Positions 12,001-21,699 of a stretch of DNA of 64,000 nt are shown here, one piece after another (the stretch's first letter is position 1; every line of letters starts with the position of its first letter). The DNA is taken from assembly GCF_020509005.1 (NCBI RefSeq), contig NC_063012.1, positions 496,001 to 560,000 of the forward strand, read 5' to 3'. Made by a program: the position numbers and the translations under genes. Origin of the DNA: Fulvia fulva (lineage: Eukaryota; Ascomycota; Dothideomycetes; Mycosphaerellales; Mycosphaerellaceae). A model generated the notes under the pieces. The model was not told the DNA's origin, ran no database searches, and saw only the letters and a list, made by a program, of their open reading frames with translations.

Positions 12001-13520
12001 CCTTGCTAAGGTGTGCACATCTTCTATGCTATAGCTCCTACTGGTCCTGGGACTCAGTGGCAGTCATAGACTGTTCCAATTCACACTCAAAATGTGTACC
12101 TAACTTAGACAGATCCAAGTCATGCTCCTGTAGAGAGGCATATGCTTGAGGCATAGCTTCAAGCTGCTCTGAAACACTTTGAATGAATGGAACATCCCCT
12201 CTCAGCTTTGTCTAGACAACAGGTTTTCTAGAAAGGGATTTGAGGGTGAAACTGGGTGGTTGGACAGCAGACTGTTGGCTGAACTGATTCCAAGAAACAA
12301 GGCTAACTCCAAGGCCAGGAACAAACAAAACATTCTTCAAGACAATCTGCTTCCCAGAAGGACCACCCATCACTGCACTCCCCTCATGTGTGGCATGTAG
12401 GTAGCCACCCCCAACCTTGATCCACTTCCTCTTCTGAAGAGGTTTCAGGGTCCTGAAAAGTGAATCCTGGTCAGTCATATAGGATGAAGCACAAGAGTCA
12501 AGCAACCACTCTGAGGACGGGTACTTGCTTTTGGCTTCCACAGTTGAATGGGCAACCTCATCAACTTCATCATCCTCTGATGGTGTCTCAGGGTCTGATG
12601 AGTCTTCCTGGGTTGCATAGGCTCTTCCTTGTAAGGTCCTTCATCACCACTAGGATGTCCCTCAGGCTTGGGGATGGGGACCTCCTTCTTGGTGGTGATG
12701 ATTGTCTCTTTACAACAGAGGTGTTTCCTCTGTTGAGCTTGTCCTTCCTGACAGCATGCTTGGCTCCAGAGAGGTGTGGGCAATCCTTGATCACATGATC
12801 ACCATCACAGAGATGGCAGGTGATCTTGCCCTGGAAACCTCTTCCTGCAAACATTGCTGTTTCCTTAGATGCAACTTCTAGCCTGGATTCATGTGACTCA
12901 AGCAGTTGTAGACAATCTTCATATAACAGTCCTGGCTAGGCCAGGATAGTGTTCTTGGTCTCAAGATACACCTCAGGCAGGGCTTGAAGCAGATGCTTCA
13001 GCTTCCTTGTAGGCTCTCTATAGTGAGCCTCTGCTGGGTCAACTTCAGCAATCCTTCTCACAAGATTGCCAAGGTGGACCTAGGCCTGTCTGATGGTCAT
13101 GCCATCTATCATTCTAAAGATGATCAATTCTTGAACAACTGTCATTACATATGTAGCATGAACCTTGCTGTACTTTGCCCTCATCTTGAGCCAGATCTCT
13201 CCAGCTTGTCTCATCTCTAACACCTCATCTTGGTCATCTTGTGAAAGGCAGATGAAGATCTCATATCTTGCCTTTACATTTGCTTTCCTCCCAACTGGAC
13301 TGTATCTTGACTCTTCAAGTCCAGGCAAGGGATCTGATGACTCAGATGGTGTTAAGGAGCTGGGTGTGCTTGATAATAGATAGCTTCTATCTACAACCCA
13401 AAGCACATCTTGAGCTTCAAGATGGTCTTGCATCAATAAGAACCATGTCCTCTAGTTGTCCTTGGTTAGGATAGGTGCTGCTCTCCTCCTACCAAGGGTG
13501 CTATGTCCAGTTTCCTCTAT
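9091..13520 (-). pseudogene. CopA gag-pol polyprotein, interrupted by stops
   Basis: One collinear frame running 13520 to 9091 on the minus strand. It shows gag (TKDN-RTWFLLMQDHLE near 13440-13480), a zinc knuckle (CHLCDGDHVIKDC, about 12780-12820), the protease motif (WLLDSCASSYMTD, about 12470-12510), integrase (ISIDICGPF, FKYWLEIVDNF, NSLQNGPVERSIQ, 11340-11860), reverse transcriptase (FKARLIARGLSQ, LTYMDDIPIAAP, 9960-10690) and RNase H (GYSDSDYAIDKADR, MEAEFIAMN, 9370-9780). It ends LTKPLNGQQFQNF and a TAA at 9091-9093. The gag start looks like ATG mutated to ATA at 13518-13520. At least ten in-frame TAG/TAA or small frame breaks, mostly at former CAG/TGG codons, separate the open pieces. 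It is inactive but recently so. Confidence 0.9.
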
Positions 13521-13529
13521 ACTTTTATA

Positions 13530-14015
13530 TGTAGGACAGGATGGCTACCTACAGAAGAAAGGTATTCGTTCGTACGCGATCGGATCGATAGGAGGTGAAC
13601 CGAACGCGAGGTTGATGGTGGAGAGAATGGCTGTCTACTAGAAAGCGAGGAAAGTCGGTCGTAAGGATCGGGTTTCTAAGACACTGTCTATAGCTCTCTT
13701 AGGGGAGGGTGTTCTGAGACACTACGGCTATCTTAGACGGAACAGTTAGTTAGTAAGGACAACGCGATGTCCTGAGAGTAACTCTTCCTAGTAGGCTCGC
13801 CCACCTTTCTAAGGTATTGGCATAGGCTTCTCTTCTAACCCTCTAAGTTAGTCAAGGTCTGACAGTGCCTCACTAGGCTCTTTCACGACTAACATACACC
13901 TACAGCGAGCTGTAGCTTCCTATATAATGCGGAGGCGGCCTCTAGTCTGCCCTTCCTTTTAGTACTATAGAGGAATAACTACTACGACTTCAATCTATAA
14001 GACCTAAAGGCTAAC
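13530..14015 (-). other. CopA 5' leader
   Basis: Untranslated leader between the 5' LTR/primer site and gag. It holds no long frame. It is more strongly CA-depleted than the coding interior, apart from the primer site itself. Confidence 0.6.
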
Positions 14016-14029
14016 TCGGGCTCATAACC
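14016..14029 (-). promoter_or_regulatory. CopA primer binding site (tRNA-iMet anticodon arm type)
   Basis: Read on the minus strand directly after the 5' LTR: GGTTATGAGCCCGAG. The first 12 bases are complementary to the anticodon stem-loop of eukaryotic initiator tRNA-Met (GGGCTCATAACC), not to a tRNA 3' end. The same site is used by CopC. Drosophila copia is known to prime from a cleaved 5' half of initiator tRNA-Met by this pairing. Confidence 0.75.
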
Positions 14030-14254
14030 TATTAAGAACAGGACACGAATTGCGTAGCCGTAGAATATAGGAATTACAGATTATATAAACAAAGAAGGAC
14101 CTAATAGGATAGCGTATATCTATATATAGTATCGCTAGTTAATAGTATAGGTATTTTAGGAGGGACAGCTATACTTAGTACTTGACTAGTAAGCCCTAAT
14201 TACTAATCCCCCTAAGCACCTAATATTGACCCTATAACCTACATATTCTTAACA
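14030..14254 (-). repeat. CopA 5' LTR
   Basis: 225 bp, starting TATTAAGAACAGG (TG changed to TA) and ending ATTCTTAACA, followed by the duplication TAACG at 14255-14259. It matches the 3' LTR along its length, with RIP-type transitions. Confidence 0.92.
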
Positions 14255-14259
14255 TAACG

Positions 14260-14436
14260 CGTTATTAAATATACGCTATTCTTCTAGCGGGAGATCTAGC
14301 TTAATACGTATACGTAATAGCTACTAATTATTAATAGTTAGACTATTTAGGTAGTTATATAAGCCTTAAAGTACGTACTTCAAATCGGCCTAGCCTAAAT
14401 CCTAGCGCTAAATCGTTATAAGCTTAATAGTCTAGT
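14260..14436 (-). pseudogene. PIF1-like helicase, segment between CopA and solo LTR
   Basis: The minus-strand frame reads LITI-R-DLG-ADLKYVL-GL, YNYLNSLTINN--LLRIRIK, then LDLPLEE-RIFNN. This fits the PIF1-like stretch in which an RLDRVIRQ region is followed by LRNG...DW.LLRTR...L...E...F. It is bounded by the CopA duplication on the left and the solo LTR duplication (CTAGT, 14432-14436) on the right. Confidence 0.65.
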
Positions 14437-14820
14437 TATAAGGGCGCGCGTACCGTAGGGTCCGAATAAGAGAGTTGTTATTCTACGAAGCTACGAAAGA
14501 GGACCGCGAGGCGCGGCGAAGTTATAACGTAAAGCTTAGCCGCGCTAACCCGATACGGAAGGTCCGCGGTTTACCCGAGCCGACTGTTACGGTTCACCTT
14601 ATAAGGCTACACTTAGTGTCACGTGACCTAGTGCGCTAGCGCGCCCGGACCCTAGACCCTGACCTTAACGTTTACTTTATCGCGGCTTCGCGACTTTCTT
14701 ATCTTCTCTTCTTCGTAGAACTTATTCGATTCTAAGGTATTAATACGTTTACGCCCTGTCTTACGCCTTGTCCGTATTACCGACGTAGCTATAGTAAGGG
14801 GTCGCGGGCTACCCGTAACA
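14437..14820 (-). repeat. Solo LTR of the GypC family (minus), itself interrupted
   Basis: Reverse complement of the GypC LTR: it starts TATAAGGGCGCGCG and ends GGGCTACCCGTAACA. It is flanked by a perfect 5-bp duplication CTAGT (14432-14436 and 14821-14825). Removing the nested 195-bp insertion and one copy of its 5-bp duplication leaves exactly 184 bp, the length of both GypC LTRs. No internal element sequence is left, so it arose by LTR-LTR recombination. It interrupts the helicase pseudogene. Confidence 0.88.
14585..14779 (+). repeat. Small solo LTR nested in the GypC-family solo LTR
   Basis: A 195-bp insertion starting TGTTACGGTTCACC and ending GTCCGTATTA, flanked by the 5-bp duplication CCGAC (14580-14584 and 14780-14784). 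Its start resembles those of the gypsy LTRs here (TGTTACGG), but the rest matches none of them, so it marks a further gypsy-like family. Orientation is inferred from the TGTTACGG start. The terminal TA is a likely RIP form of CA. Confidence 0.75.
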
Positions 14821-14825
14821 CTAGT

Positions 14826-16163
14826 TAAAGTAGAGGTATATAGTACGGCTAGTAACGTCTTTAAGCGTCTTAAGCTTCTTTACTAGCGTAAAGAGCGAGT
14901 TAGCTTACGGAGGAAGTAATTACTAGAAGTTACCTATAATAACTACGCTAACGCTACCGAAGGGCTCTAGATCTTTATATAATTTGCTTAGACGTATACT
15001 AATCTAGTATAGTAGGGTCGGGCTAACTATAGACTTCTTATTAATAATAATATAGAGAACGTTCTCTATATCTTTTAGGAGCTACTATCGTAACGTATTA
15101 CTAAGAGGTACGTACTACTTAGTCGGAATTAGAATCTTAAATCCGGAGTAAATTATATAGCCTAAGATTCTATTTATAGTAACTCCGGTAGGTAAAATAC
15201 GAAGGATAGGATAGCGAGTATTAATAATATTAGTCGTACTCGTACTATTAGTAAGCTACTTTTAATAAAAGTCTTAACCGATCCGCTCGAGCTTAGAGCT
15301 AATAATTTCGAGAGCCGTAGTCCTTCTAGTACTAGCCTAACCGTCGAGCTATAGTAGAGACTAATTAGTATTAACGACTTTACTAGTAGGACGGCTAGTA
15401 GTATTACTAAGCGAAGTATTAAAGTAATCTAGTATATAATTAACGAATAGGGTCTACTTAGGTAAAAGTGACTATAACCGCTAAGTAATAGTCTATATAG
15501 ATAAACGGGCTCCTCTAAGATTAGACGGCTCGGTAAGACGCTTACTAATCTAGAATTAGTTATACTTAGGTTAAAGACCTATATAGGGTTTAACGTACTC
15601 CTACTAAATGTAGTTATAGTCGATCTAGCGGTATCTAAACGCGTCTATATTTTCGAGTATAGTCGCTAGATTACGATATAGAAGCTAGCTAGCGAGTATA
15701 GCCGTATCGTCTTACTTAGTAGAGAGGGTATCCTTATCCGGATTATTAACGAAGTCGTCTACTTTTAGCTACCCGATAGTAGCTCTAAGATAGGTACGGG
15801 TATACTTATAGTTTCGATCGTAGTATATCGGAACTTACTACTATCCTTAGGAACTTCTATAAGCGTAGTATTTAGATTATCGTCTACCTTAATACGACTA
15901 TTCTCCCGTAGAGCCGCGGTACGTATCTTATTAGCTATAGCTACCTACTCGATATCCTTAGGTAGCGTATATAGTAACTCGGAATATTAGTCTATAAAGG
16001 GGTAATTAAATACTACCTCGTTCCGTATATAATCCTCGTAAGTATTAGAGCTAGGTACGTCGGAATAGTAAGGATAGTAGCTAAGTACTCGTAACTTCGC
16101 TCTCTATCTCGGCTTTAACTAATTCTTCTTACGGAAGTCCCAATTCGAGAGAAACTTAAAGAG
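14826..16163 (-). pseudogene. PIF1-like helicase, N-terminal and core segment
   Basis: Minus strand. The N-terminal part (about 15850-16140) reads RAKLRVLSYYPYYSD, NTYEDYIRNEVVFNYPF and ANKIRTAALRENSRIKVDDN, like the region ahead of the helicase core in PIF1/Helitron-type proteins. A degraded Walker A remnant (SSGSVKTF, in place of G.GKT) lies near 15270-15290. Further on are PTGVTINRILG (about 15160-15195; usually PTGVAA.NI.G.TIH), IIINKKSIVSPTLLY (about 15000-15050; usually IIDEKSM, with DE changed to NK as RIP would do) and EPFGSVSVVIIGNF--LLPP (about 14915-14970; usually FGG..VIL.GDF.QLPP). The far N terminus is cut off by the CopB LTR at 16164. With the segments at 14260, 8395 and 2262 this is one long gene split by three insertions. 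Confidence 0.78.
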
Positions 16164-16480
16164 TATTAAACAGGTATAGTATATATACGTATAGAAGTTA
16201 GAATAGGTAATAGGGAACGAGAAAGGACTAATATAGTATTCGACGGTATATAGTAGAATAGCTTTCGGTTATAAAGGTATCTTATTCCCTAGGATTAGAG
16301 ACGTAGTCTCTTATACCTATATAGGGGGAATCTAGATCTCTAGCCCCTACTCCTTTCCCGACGCCTTAGCGGTTTTACCTACGTTTTACTATACGACGAC
16401 AATCTCTATAGTAGTCTTGTACTAACGCTATACTAGTGTCTCGACTAATATGACATACCTACCGACCTATATTCCTAATA
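16164..16480 (-). repeat. Probable CopB 3' LTR
   Basis: It ends TATTCCTAATA directly before CTCCTACTTAGG, the same junction as LTR/polypurine tract in CopA. The start at 16164 (TATTAAACAGG, like TGTTAAGAACAGG of CopA) is a guess from the family pattern. There is no second LTR to compare, so the left boundary is uncertain. Confidence 0.5.
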
Positions 16481-17187
16481 CTCCTACTTAGGTCGTAAGG
16501 TAGGGAACAATTATTCCTACTATACTAGCTATAGCTATCGTACAAAGGTCTAGAACTAGGGACCGGCTAGTAGTTTAGTTAAACTATCTATAACTATCTC
16601 CTTAGTATAGTAGTACTCTACTTTGATCTTTCTCTACTACTAGAGGTACCTAATATAGTTATAGGTAATATTAATATACTTAGATCTTTCGTAGATATAG
16701 GCGTCCTTAACTAAGGTTAGAGCCGCCTAATTGTCTCCTATAAGACGTACTAGCCGTAGTTCGTCGACGGTACTCTTATTAGCTAAGACTATTAGTTAGA
16801 AAGAGTAGTCTCCTACTAAGCCTAGGTATTTTATTTCTCGGAGAACGGCCGCTAGGAATTAGGACTACTTTATAGTAGCGTTTATTACTAAAACTCTTCC
16901 TCTATAGTCGAGGTTACTATAGACTTCTACTTCTTACTTATCTAAGATATAGGGGTACTATATATCACGGCGGCACTTAGGGTAGTCTATTATCCGAAGT
17001 GAGCCTAGATAAGGCTCCGCTAGTATAAAGCTTACGAGCTTTACGACCTCGTCTTTTGCCTATTTAGGTAAGCCGGTAGCGCGGGTCTAAGCGGGCCGCT
17101 TACGTAGCCGTGACACTATATACTAGCTAGACATATCCTAGGATTAAGACTCTATCTACTCGATCTATTACGTAGTCGGAGTCCGAG
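16481..17187 (-). pseudogene. CopB pol, RNase H end
   Basis: Minus-strand sequence collinear with CopA 9060-9600, covering the copia RNase H region and the polyprotein end, with many RIP stops. It is interrupted by a 149-bp MITE at 16965-17113. At 17183-17187 is the GypA target duplication; the frame continues at 33541. Confidence 0.75.
16965..17113. mobile_element. 149-bp MITE-like insertion
   Basis: Alignment of CopB with CopA shows extra sequence here. It starts TCACGGCGGC and ends GTAGCCGTGA, giving terminal inverted repeats of at least 7 bp (TCACGGC). It is flanked by TACTATATA (16956-16964) and CACTATATA (17114-17122), a 9-bp duplication in which one copy shows the RIP change CA to TA. 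It has no coding capacity. A 9-bp duplication suggests a Mutator-like origin; if the true duplication is 8 bp, hAT is possible. Confidence 0.65.
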
Positions 17188-17348
17188 TGTTACGGCCCTA
17201 GGCCTAGTAAATAGATAGCTAGTACGTAGGTTACGTAACCGCGCGTACTAGCGTAATACCTCGGCTTATATATAGCCTCGGCGTACTTCGCGCTCCTCTT
17301 TCCTACGTACCTAGCTACTTTATATTAATACGACTATAAACCGCTATA
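17188..17348 (+). repeat. GypA 5' LTR
   Basis: 161 bp, starting TGTTACGGCCCTAGG and ending AACCGCTATA. It contains a GCTTATATATAGCC segment that could serve as a TATA region. It pairs with 33375-33535. Confidence 0.92.
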
Positions 17349-17559
17349 CTTAGCTAGGTCTCTATATCTATAGAAGAGCTACGACGGGATCTATAAGAGC
17401 ATAGATTATTAATAACCGTAATAAGACATTACGGCGTACGTTAGAAAAAACGTACGACTTGCTATAAGAGACTACTACCTTAGGCTAAGTAGTACCTAAT
17501 ATAGTACGCCCTTAAGGATAGCGAGGCTCGCTACTAGCTATACGACTAGTAGTATAGCG

Positions 17560-19165
17560 CGAGTCTATATATAATATATAGACTTAAGGATAGATATAGT
17601 AGTAGTAGTAAACTACCGACGACGCCTTATAGTATAAACTCGAGAGCTTATAGTAACTAGTTACCGACCTACCGCCTAAGTTTAACCTATACGACCTTCT
17701 TTCTAATAACGAGATCTAGGATATCGATAGTATAGCTACGGCGGTAGTTAACTACGACGACGACGGCGCTACCGAAGAAGGCGAAGGAGAGGAAGGTAAG
17801 ATATAATAATAAGTCGTAAAGACCCTCCGAATCCCCGTTAACGACCTTCTATAACTCGATACCGATTAACTCGTTAAGCTCGTATAGGAGCCGCAGAGGG
17901 CCGCGGCTATCTACTTTACCCTACGACGTACGGAGTAAGAGTATAGGAATATAATATAAATAGCGACTATACTCTACGAGTAATTAGGCAAAGTAGGGTA
18001 AGAGCTTAGGAGATAGAAGAGTTACGATTAGTAGATACGTAACGAGTACGATATACTAGTTAAGGATCGCGATATATAGAAGATATAGAAGGAGGATACT
18101 ATTAAGTACCGTAACGCTTTCTAGAAGGACCTAGGTACTATACGAGGAGAAATAGATTAGGCTAAGTAATAGCTTACTTAGGTCTAGTAGAAACTCGATA
18201 ACCTAAAGGCCTAACCTAGAGTATCTTTAAGTATAGTAATGACCGCCGAGATTAGCTCGCTTACTATAAAGAACGATACCCTAAAGAAGTAAGCGAAGGA
18301 GGTACTTTAGTAGTTATCTAATAACGACTCGAAGATTAAGGCCCTCGAATTTGACCTTAATATATATAAGACAGAAGCCTAGACCTATTAGAGCGATATC
18401 GAGTAGCTTAATAAGTCGTAGTAAACTTAGGTAGATAACCTTAAGAAGTAACTCGACGACCGCCGAGGCTACTCTCGAGTACGATCCTTACTATCTCGCG
18501 CTATATTATAGCGCCGTGCCCTACAAAACAGCCGAACCCTATCGAAGGACAAGAATAATAATAGTAGAGCTAGTAGAGCTAGTAATAAGGACCGCGGTAA
18601 TAAGTACGAGGATAAGGTAGCTCGCCGTACTACTAGAAAGAAATCTAAGAAGTCTATACGTAAGCTAGACAATAGTAACGACTCTAATCTATTATCTAAT
18701 AAGTTAGAGGAGGCCTCGGAGTCGGATAGCGATGGTCGTACTTATTGCCGCTCTTCTAAGAAGAAGCTAGTCTACGACTTCGAGTCTCTAGTTAAGTATA
18801 ATCCGGACCTTAGCTAGCCCTTTAAGACTTAACGTAGTATAGATAAGCCTAAGAAGTTTGTCGGTACTATTAATAGTAAGCTAGCTAGACCCTCCCTTAA
18901 GAAGTTCTTCTCCGAGTTAGAGACTATTATCGACTATATAGTCTTCCGCGATAATAAGGTAGTACTTAAGTTCGTATACGACTTACTAGCCTCGCTAGGT
19001 AACGCCTAGGAGTTAGTTAGACCTAAGATCGCTACTGTCTTAGGAAGCCTAACTAGTAGTAAGAAGACGTATAAGGGCCTTAACGACCTAATTAAGAAAC
19101 TCGCTAAGTAATATAGAGACCGTAACCTAGTCGGTAGGGCTTATAACCGCCTAAATAATCTTAAG
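17560..19165 (+). pseudogene. GypA gag, first part
   Basis: Plus-strand frame with many TAG/TAA stops but good protein character. It has charged, coiled-coil-like stretches (about 17900-18450), a basic/Ser-rich segment (about 18540-18700) and a capsid-like part (RPSLKKFFSELETI, DNKVVLKFVYDLLAS, YKGLNDLIKKL, about 18890-19150). GypB interrupts it at the 5-bp site TTAAG (19161-19165). The start codon is not identifiable because ATG has been mutated to ATA at several candidates. The frame continues at 28993. Confidence 0.65.
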
Positions 19166-19350
19166 TATTACCGTACCGGCGTATATTTACTTAAACCCGC
19201 GGGTACGTACCTAGACCTCGCGCCTACTAACTAATCCGACTAGCGGCTTAGCGCCCGTATATAACTCTCGCGCCCTCCGCGCCTCCCTTAGATAGAATAT
19301 CTATTCGACTTATACCTTATCCGACTACGTACTTATACCTACTTATAACA
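19166..19350 (+). repeat. GypB 5' LTR
   Basis: 185 bp, starting TATTACCGTACCGGCG (TG to TA) and ending CTACTTATAACA. It pairs with 28808-28992. Confidence 0.92.
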
Positions 19351-21690
19351 ATTCGAATAGATAATTACTAACGTATAGAGAGACACGAGAAGCTATATTC
19401 GGGAGATTATAGAGAAACCGCGATAGTATACGAGGAAGTACTAAGATTAGGTATCGTACTCGCTAAGTCGTACCTTAACGTAGATTATAGCTAATATAGT
19501 AATAAAAGCGAGATAGACTAGTACCGGCGTACTAGGCGTAAGTATAGAGAACACTAATAGACGCGTTTATTACGCGTCCCTTAATAGATTATCCTTCTTT
19601 ACCCTACTATCCGATCTACCCGATAACGATAGCGCGAACCCGGCGATATAGACTTAAGGACGTAAAGAGGATATCGTAAATAGGCTCCTCGACGAGAATA
19701 ACTAGTACCGTAAGTAGTATAAGAAGGTGTTCGACTAACTCAAGGCGATTAAGGAAGAGGAGGTCGAGATAGAGCTAAACTTAGCTAACCTATATAGGGC
19801 GGAGTTTATCGAGGATAAGATAGAAGATAAGGGTACTAAGGTACCGAGGAAGAGGAGGGTTACTATTAATAACTTCTAAGAAGCCTTCGACTCGTTAAAC
19901 GGGTTGAATATAGACAAGTTTAAGAAGACGGTTAATGACTATCCCTAGTAGATCTATAAGATCCTCTATAATATCGAGTCTGATTACCGACGTATATATA
20001 AACTTAATACTACGCTCGATATAGCTAACCGTATTAACCTCCGTAAGGCGTAAGATACTAAGGACTAGATAGACCGACTCGAGGATATAATCGATACGGA
20101 ATAGGCGACTAGACAGTCCCTAGAAGAGGAGGTTACGCGACTAAAGGAGGAGCTCGCTAAGCGCGATAACACTATCGTTATCGACCTAGACGAGCTTACG
20201 AGGGCTAAAGATATAAAGAAGGTATATCGTACGTAGTATAAGGTAGCGGAGAATAAGCTAGTAGAGACCGAGACTAAGCTCGTAGTAGCCGAGAAGCGTA
20301 TTACTAAGCTTAAGAAGTAAGAGATAGACCGTAGCCGGTCTAAGAAAAAGTAAGACCTACTACCTTAGCGAACTAAGTCTAAAGAGTCACTAGAGCGTCG
20401 GTAAAATAGAGGTAAACCTAATAAGAAGAAGTCGGACCCGGATTTATCGGACTTATTAGACGACGAGGACGACGGTAATAAGGGCCGTAAGAATAGCCGT
20501 AAGGATAGTAGTCGTAAGGGTAGAAAGAATCGCCCGAGTACCGACTTAGATAGTAACCCTATCTCCGTATATACGACTTTCGACGCCGACATAACTACTA
20601 GTATCAAGTCCTCTAACGAGCTAAAGGCCCCTACTAAGTTCGATCTAAAGAGCGACGACATTAAGTTCTAAGAGTAGTAGCGTACTACTAAAGCTAAGCT
20701 CTAAGCCTCGAAGTACCGTACTATAAAGGACTCCCTTTAGAACGTCTAGAGCTAGTTAAAGAACGGTATTTAGACCTATATCGACTTAAAGATCCCTAGT
20801 CTTACTAAGTCTACGGAAGGTACGACTACTTAGTACGCTTCTATAAATAATGTTAAATAGGTACGAGTTACGTAGTAGTAGAGGACGGCGGATTACACGA
20901 AAGACGAAGAAGGACCTAATAGGATAGCGTATATCTATATATAGTATCGCCGGTGTTAGTATAGGTAGATACTAAGTGTCCGGATGTTTACTAGCCTATA
21001 GGCTAGCAAATCCTAGTCACGTGATCTAGTTATATAACATACCTACACCTATATACTTGTCCTACGGCCTATATGTTCTTAACAAATAAGATAATAGAAG
21101 ATCTAGCCCGGCGCTACGGTACCCGTAATACCTATCCTAATACTATAACTAAGCTTAATAGTCTATAGTAGAGTAATAAGGAGAAGTTTAGTAACTTCTA
21201 CCTATCCTTCCGTAAGAACGCCGATATCGTTAACCTTAATAACGGCGCGAAGGAAAAGAAACTCGAGAAGGACTTCCTACTCCGTAAGTTAAACTCGCGC
21301 TACGATAACCGTATTATAAACGAGGACATAGTTAATATAACTCTTAAGTAAGTCGTGTCTACGCTATATAACTACGAGGATAAGTTTAAGGCGTTCGAGC
21401 TTAAGTACGGTAAGACCGGTAATAGTAATAAGACCTAAGGTAATAAGAAGACTACTAAGAGTAACGACGATAAGAAGGATACGGCTTCGGGTAGTAGTAG
21501 TAATAACACTAACCCGAACGCTAAGACTAAGTAGGCTAATCGACCTTAGGCATTTTAGTATATCTAACCTTTAGATACTACTCGCGCCTAGGAATATATC
21601 GATTAGAATCGGTGCTTAAAATGCGAATAAGAAGGTTACCGCCGTATCGATACTAATTAGTACCCTCTTCGAGATATCGCCCGCCGCCTA
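19351..21690 (+). pseudogene. GypB gag
   Basis: A long gag-like frame with coiled-coil character (about 19990-20330) and a basic Lys/Asp/Ser segment (about 20400-20560). The capsid part, interrupted by the solo LTR, resumes at 21085-21420. A zinc knuckle reads CLKCE-EGYRR at 21613-21645, its His already changed to Tyr. Gag packages the element RNA in virus-like particles. Stops are TAG/TAA throughout. The frame leads on into pol at about 21700. Confidence 0.7.
20851..21084 (-). repeat. Solo copia LTR in GypB gag
   Basis: 234 bp, starting TGTTAAATAGGTACGAG and ending ATGTTCTTAACA, flanked by a perfect 5-bp duplication AATAA (20846-20850 and 21085-21089). The segment AAGAAGGACCTAATAGGATAG and the following 30 or so bases match the CopA LTR closely, so it is from a CopA-related family in the same orientation as CopA. 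Confidence 0.9.
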
Positions 21691-21699
21691 TTTACGCTA

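Larger units (their letters stand above)
8832..14254 (-). mobile_element. CopA, Ty1/copia retrotransposon (minus strand)
   Basis: A complete 5423-bp element with two 225-bp LTRs (8832-9056 and 14030-14254) and a 5-bp target duplication TAACG (8827-8831 and 14255-14259). A tRNA-iMet-type primer site abuts the 5' LTR and one broken gag-pol frame fills the interior. The LTRs begin TGTTAAGAACAGG and end TATTCTTAACA, with RIP-type CA-to-TA differences between copies. The central 9060-13550 region still has many CA and TG, so it is less mutated than its LTRs and 5' leader. It is inserted in the PIF1-like pseudogene and related to, but clearly distinct from, CopC. Confidence 0.92.

Noticed and set aside
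14826..16163. A long nearly stop-free plus-strand frame (Leu/Ile/Val-rich)
   Set aside because: A side effect of TpA enrichment; the minus strand reads recognisable PIF1 motifs in collinear order.
18469..20661. Short minus-strand open frames within the GypA and GypB gag regions
   Set aside because: Antisense shadows of gag, rich in Leu/Ser/Arg, with no domain.
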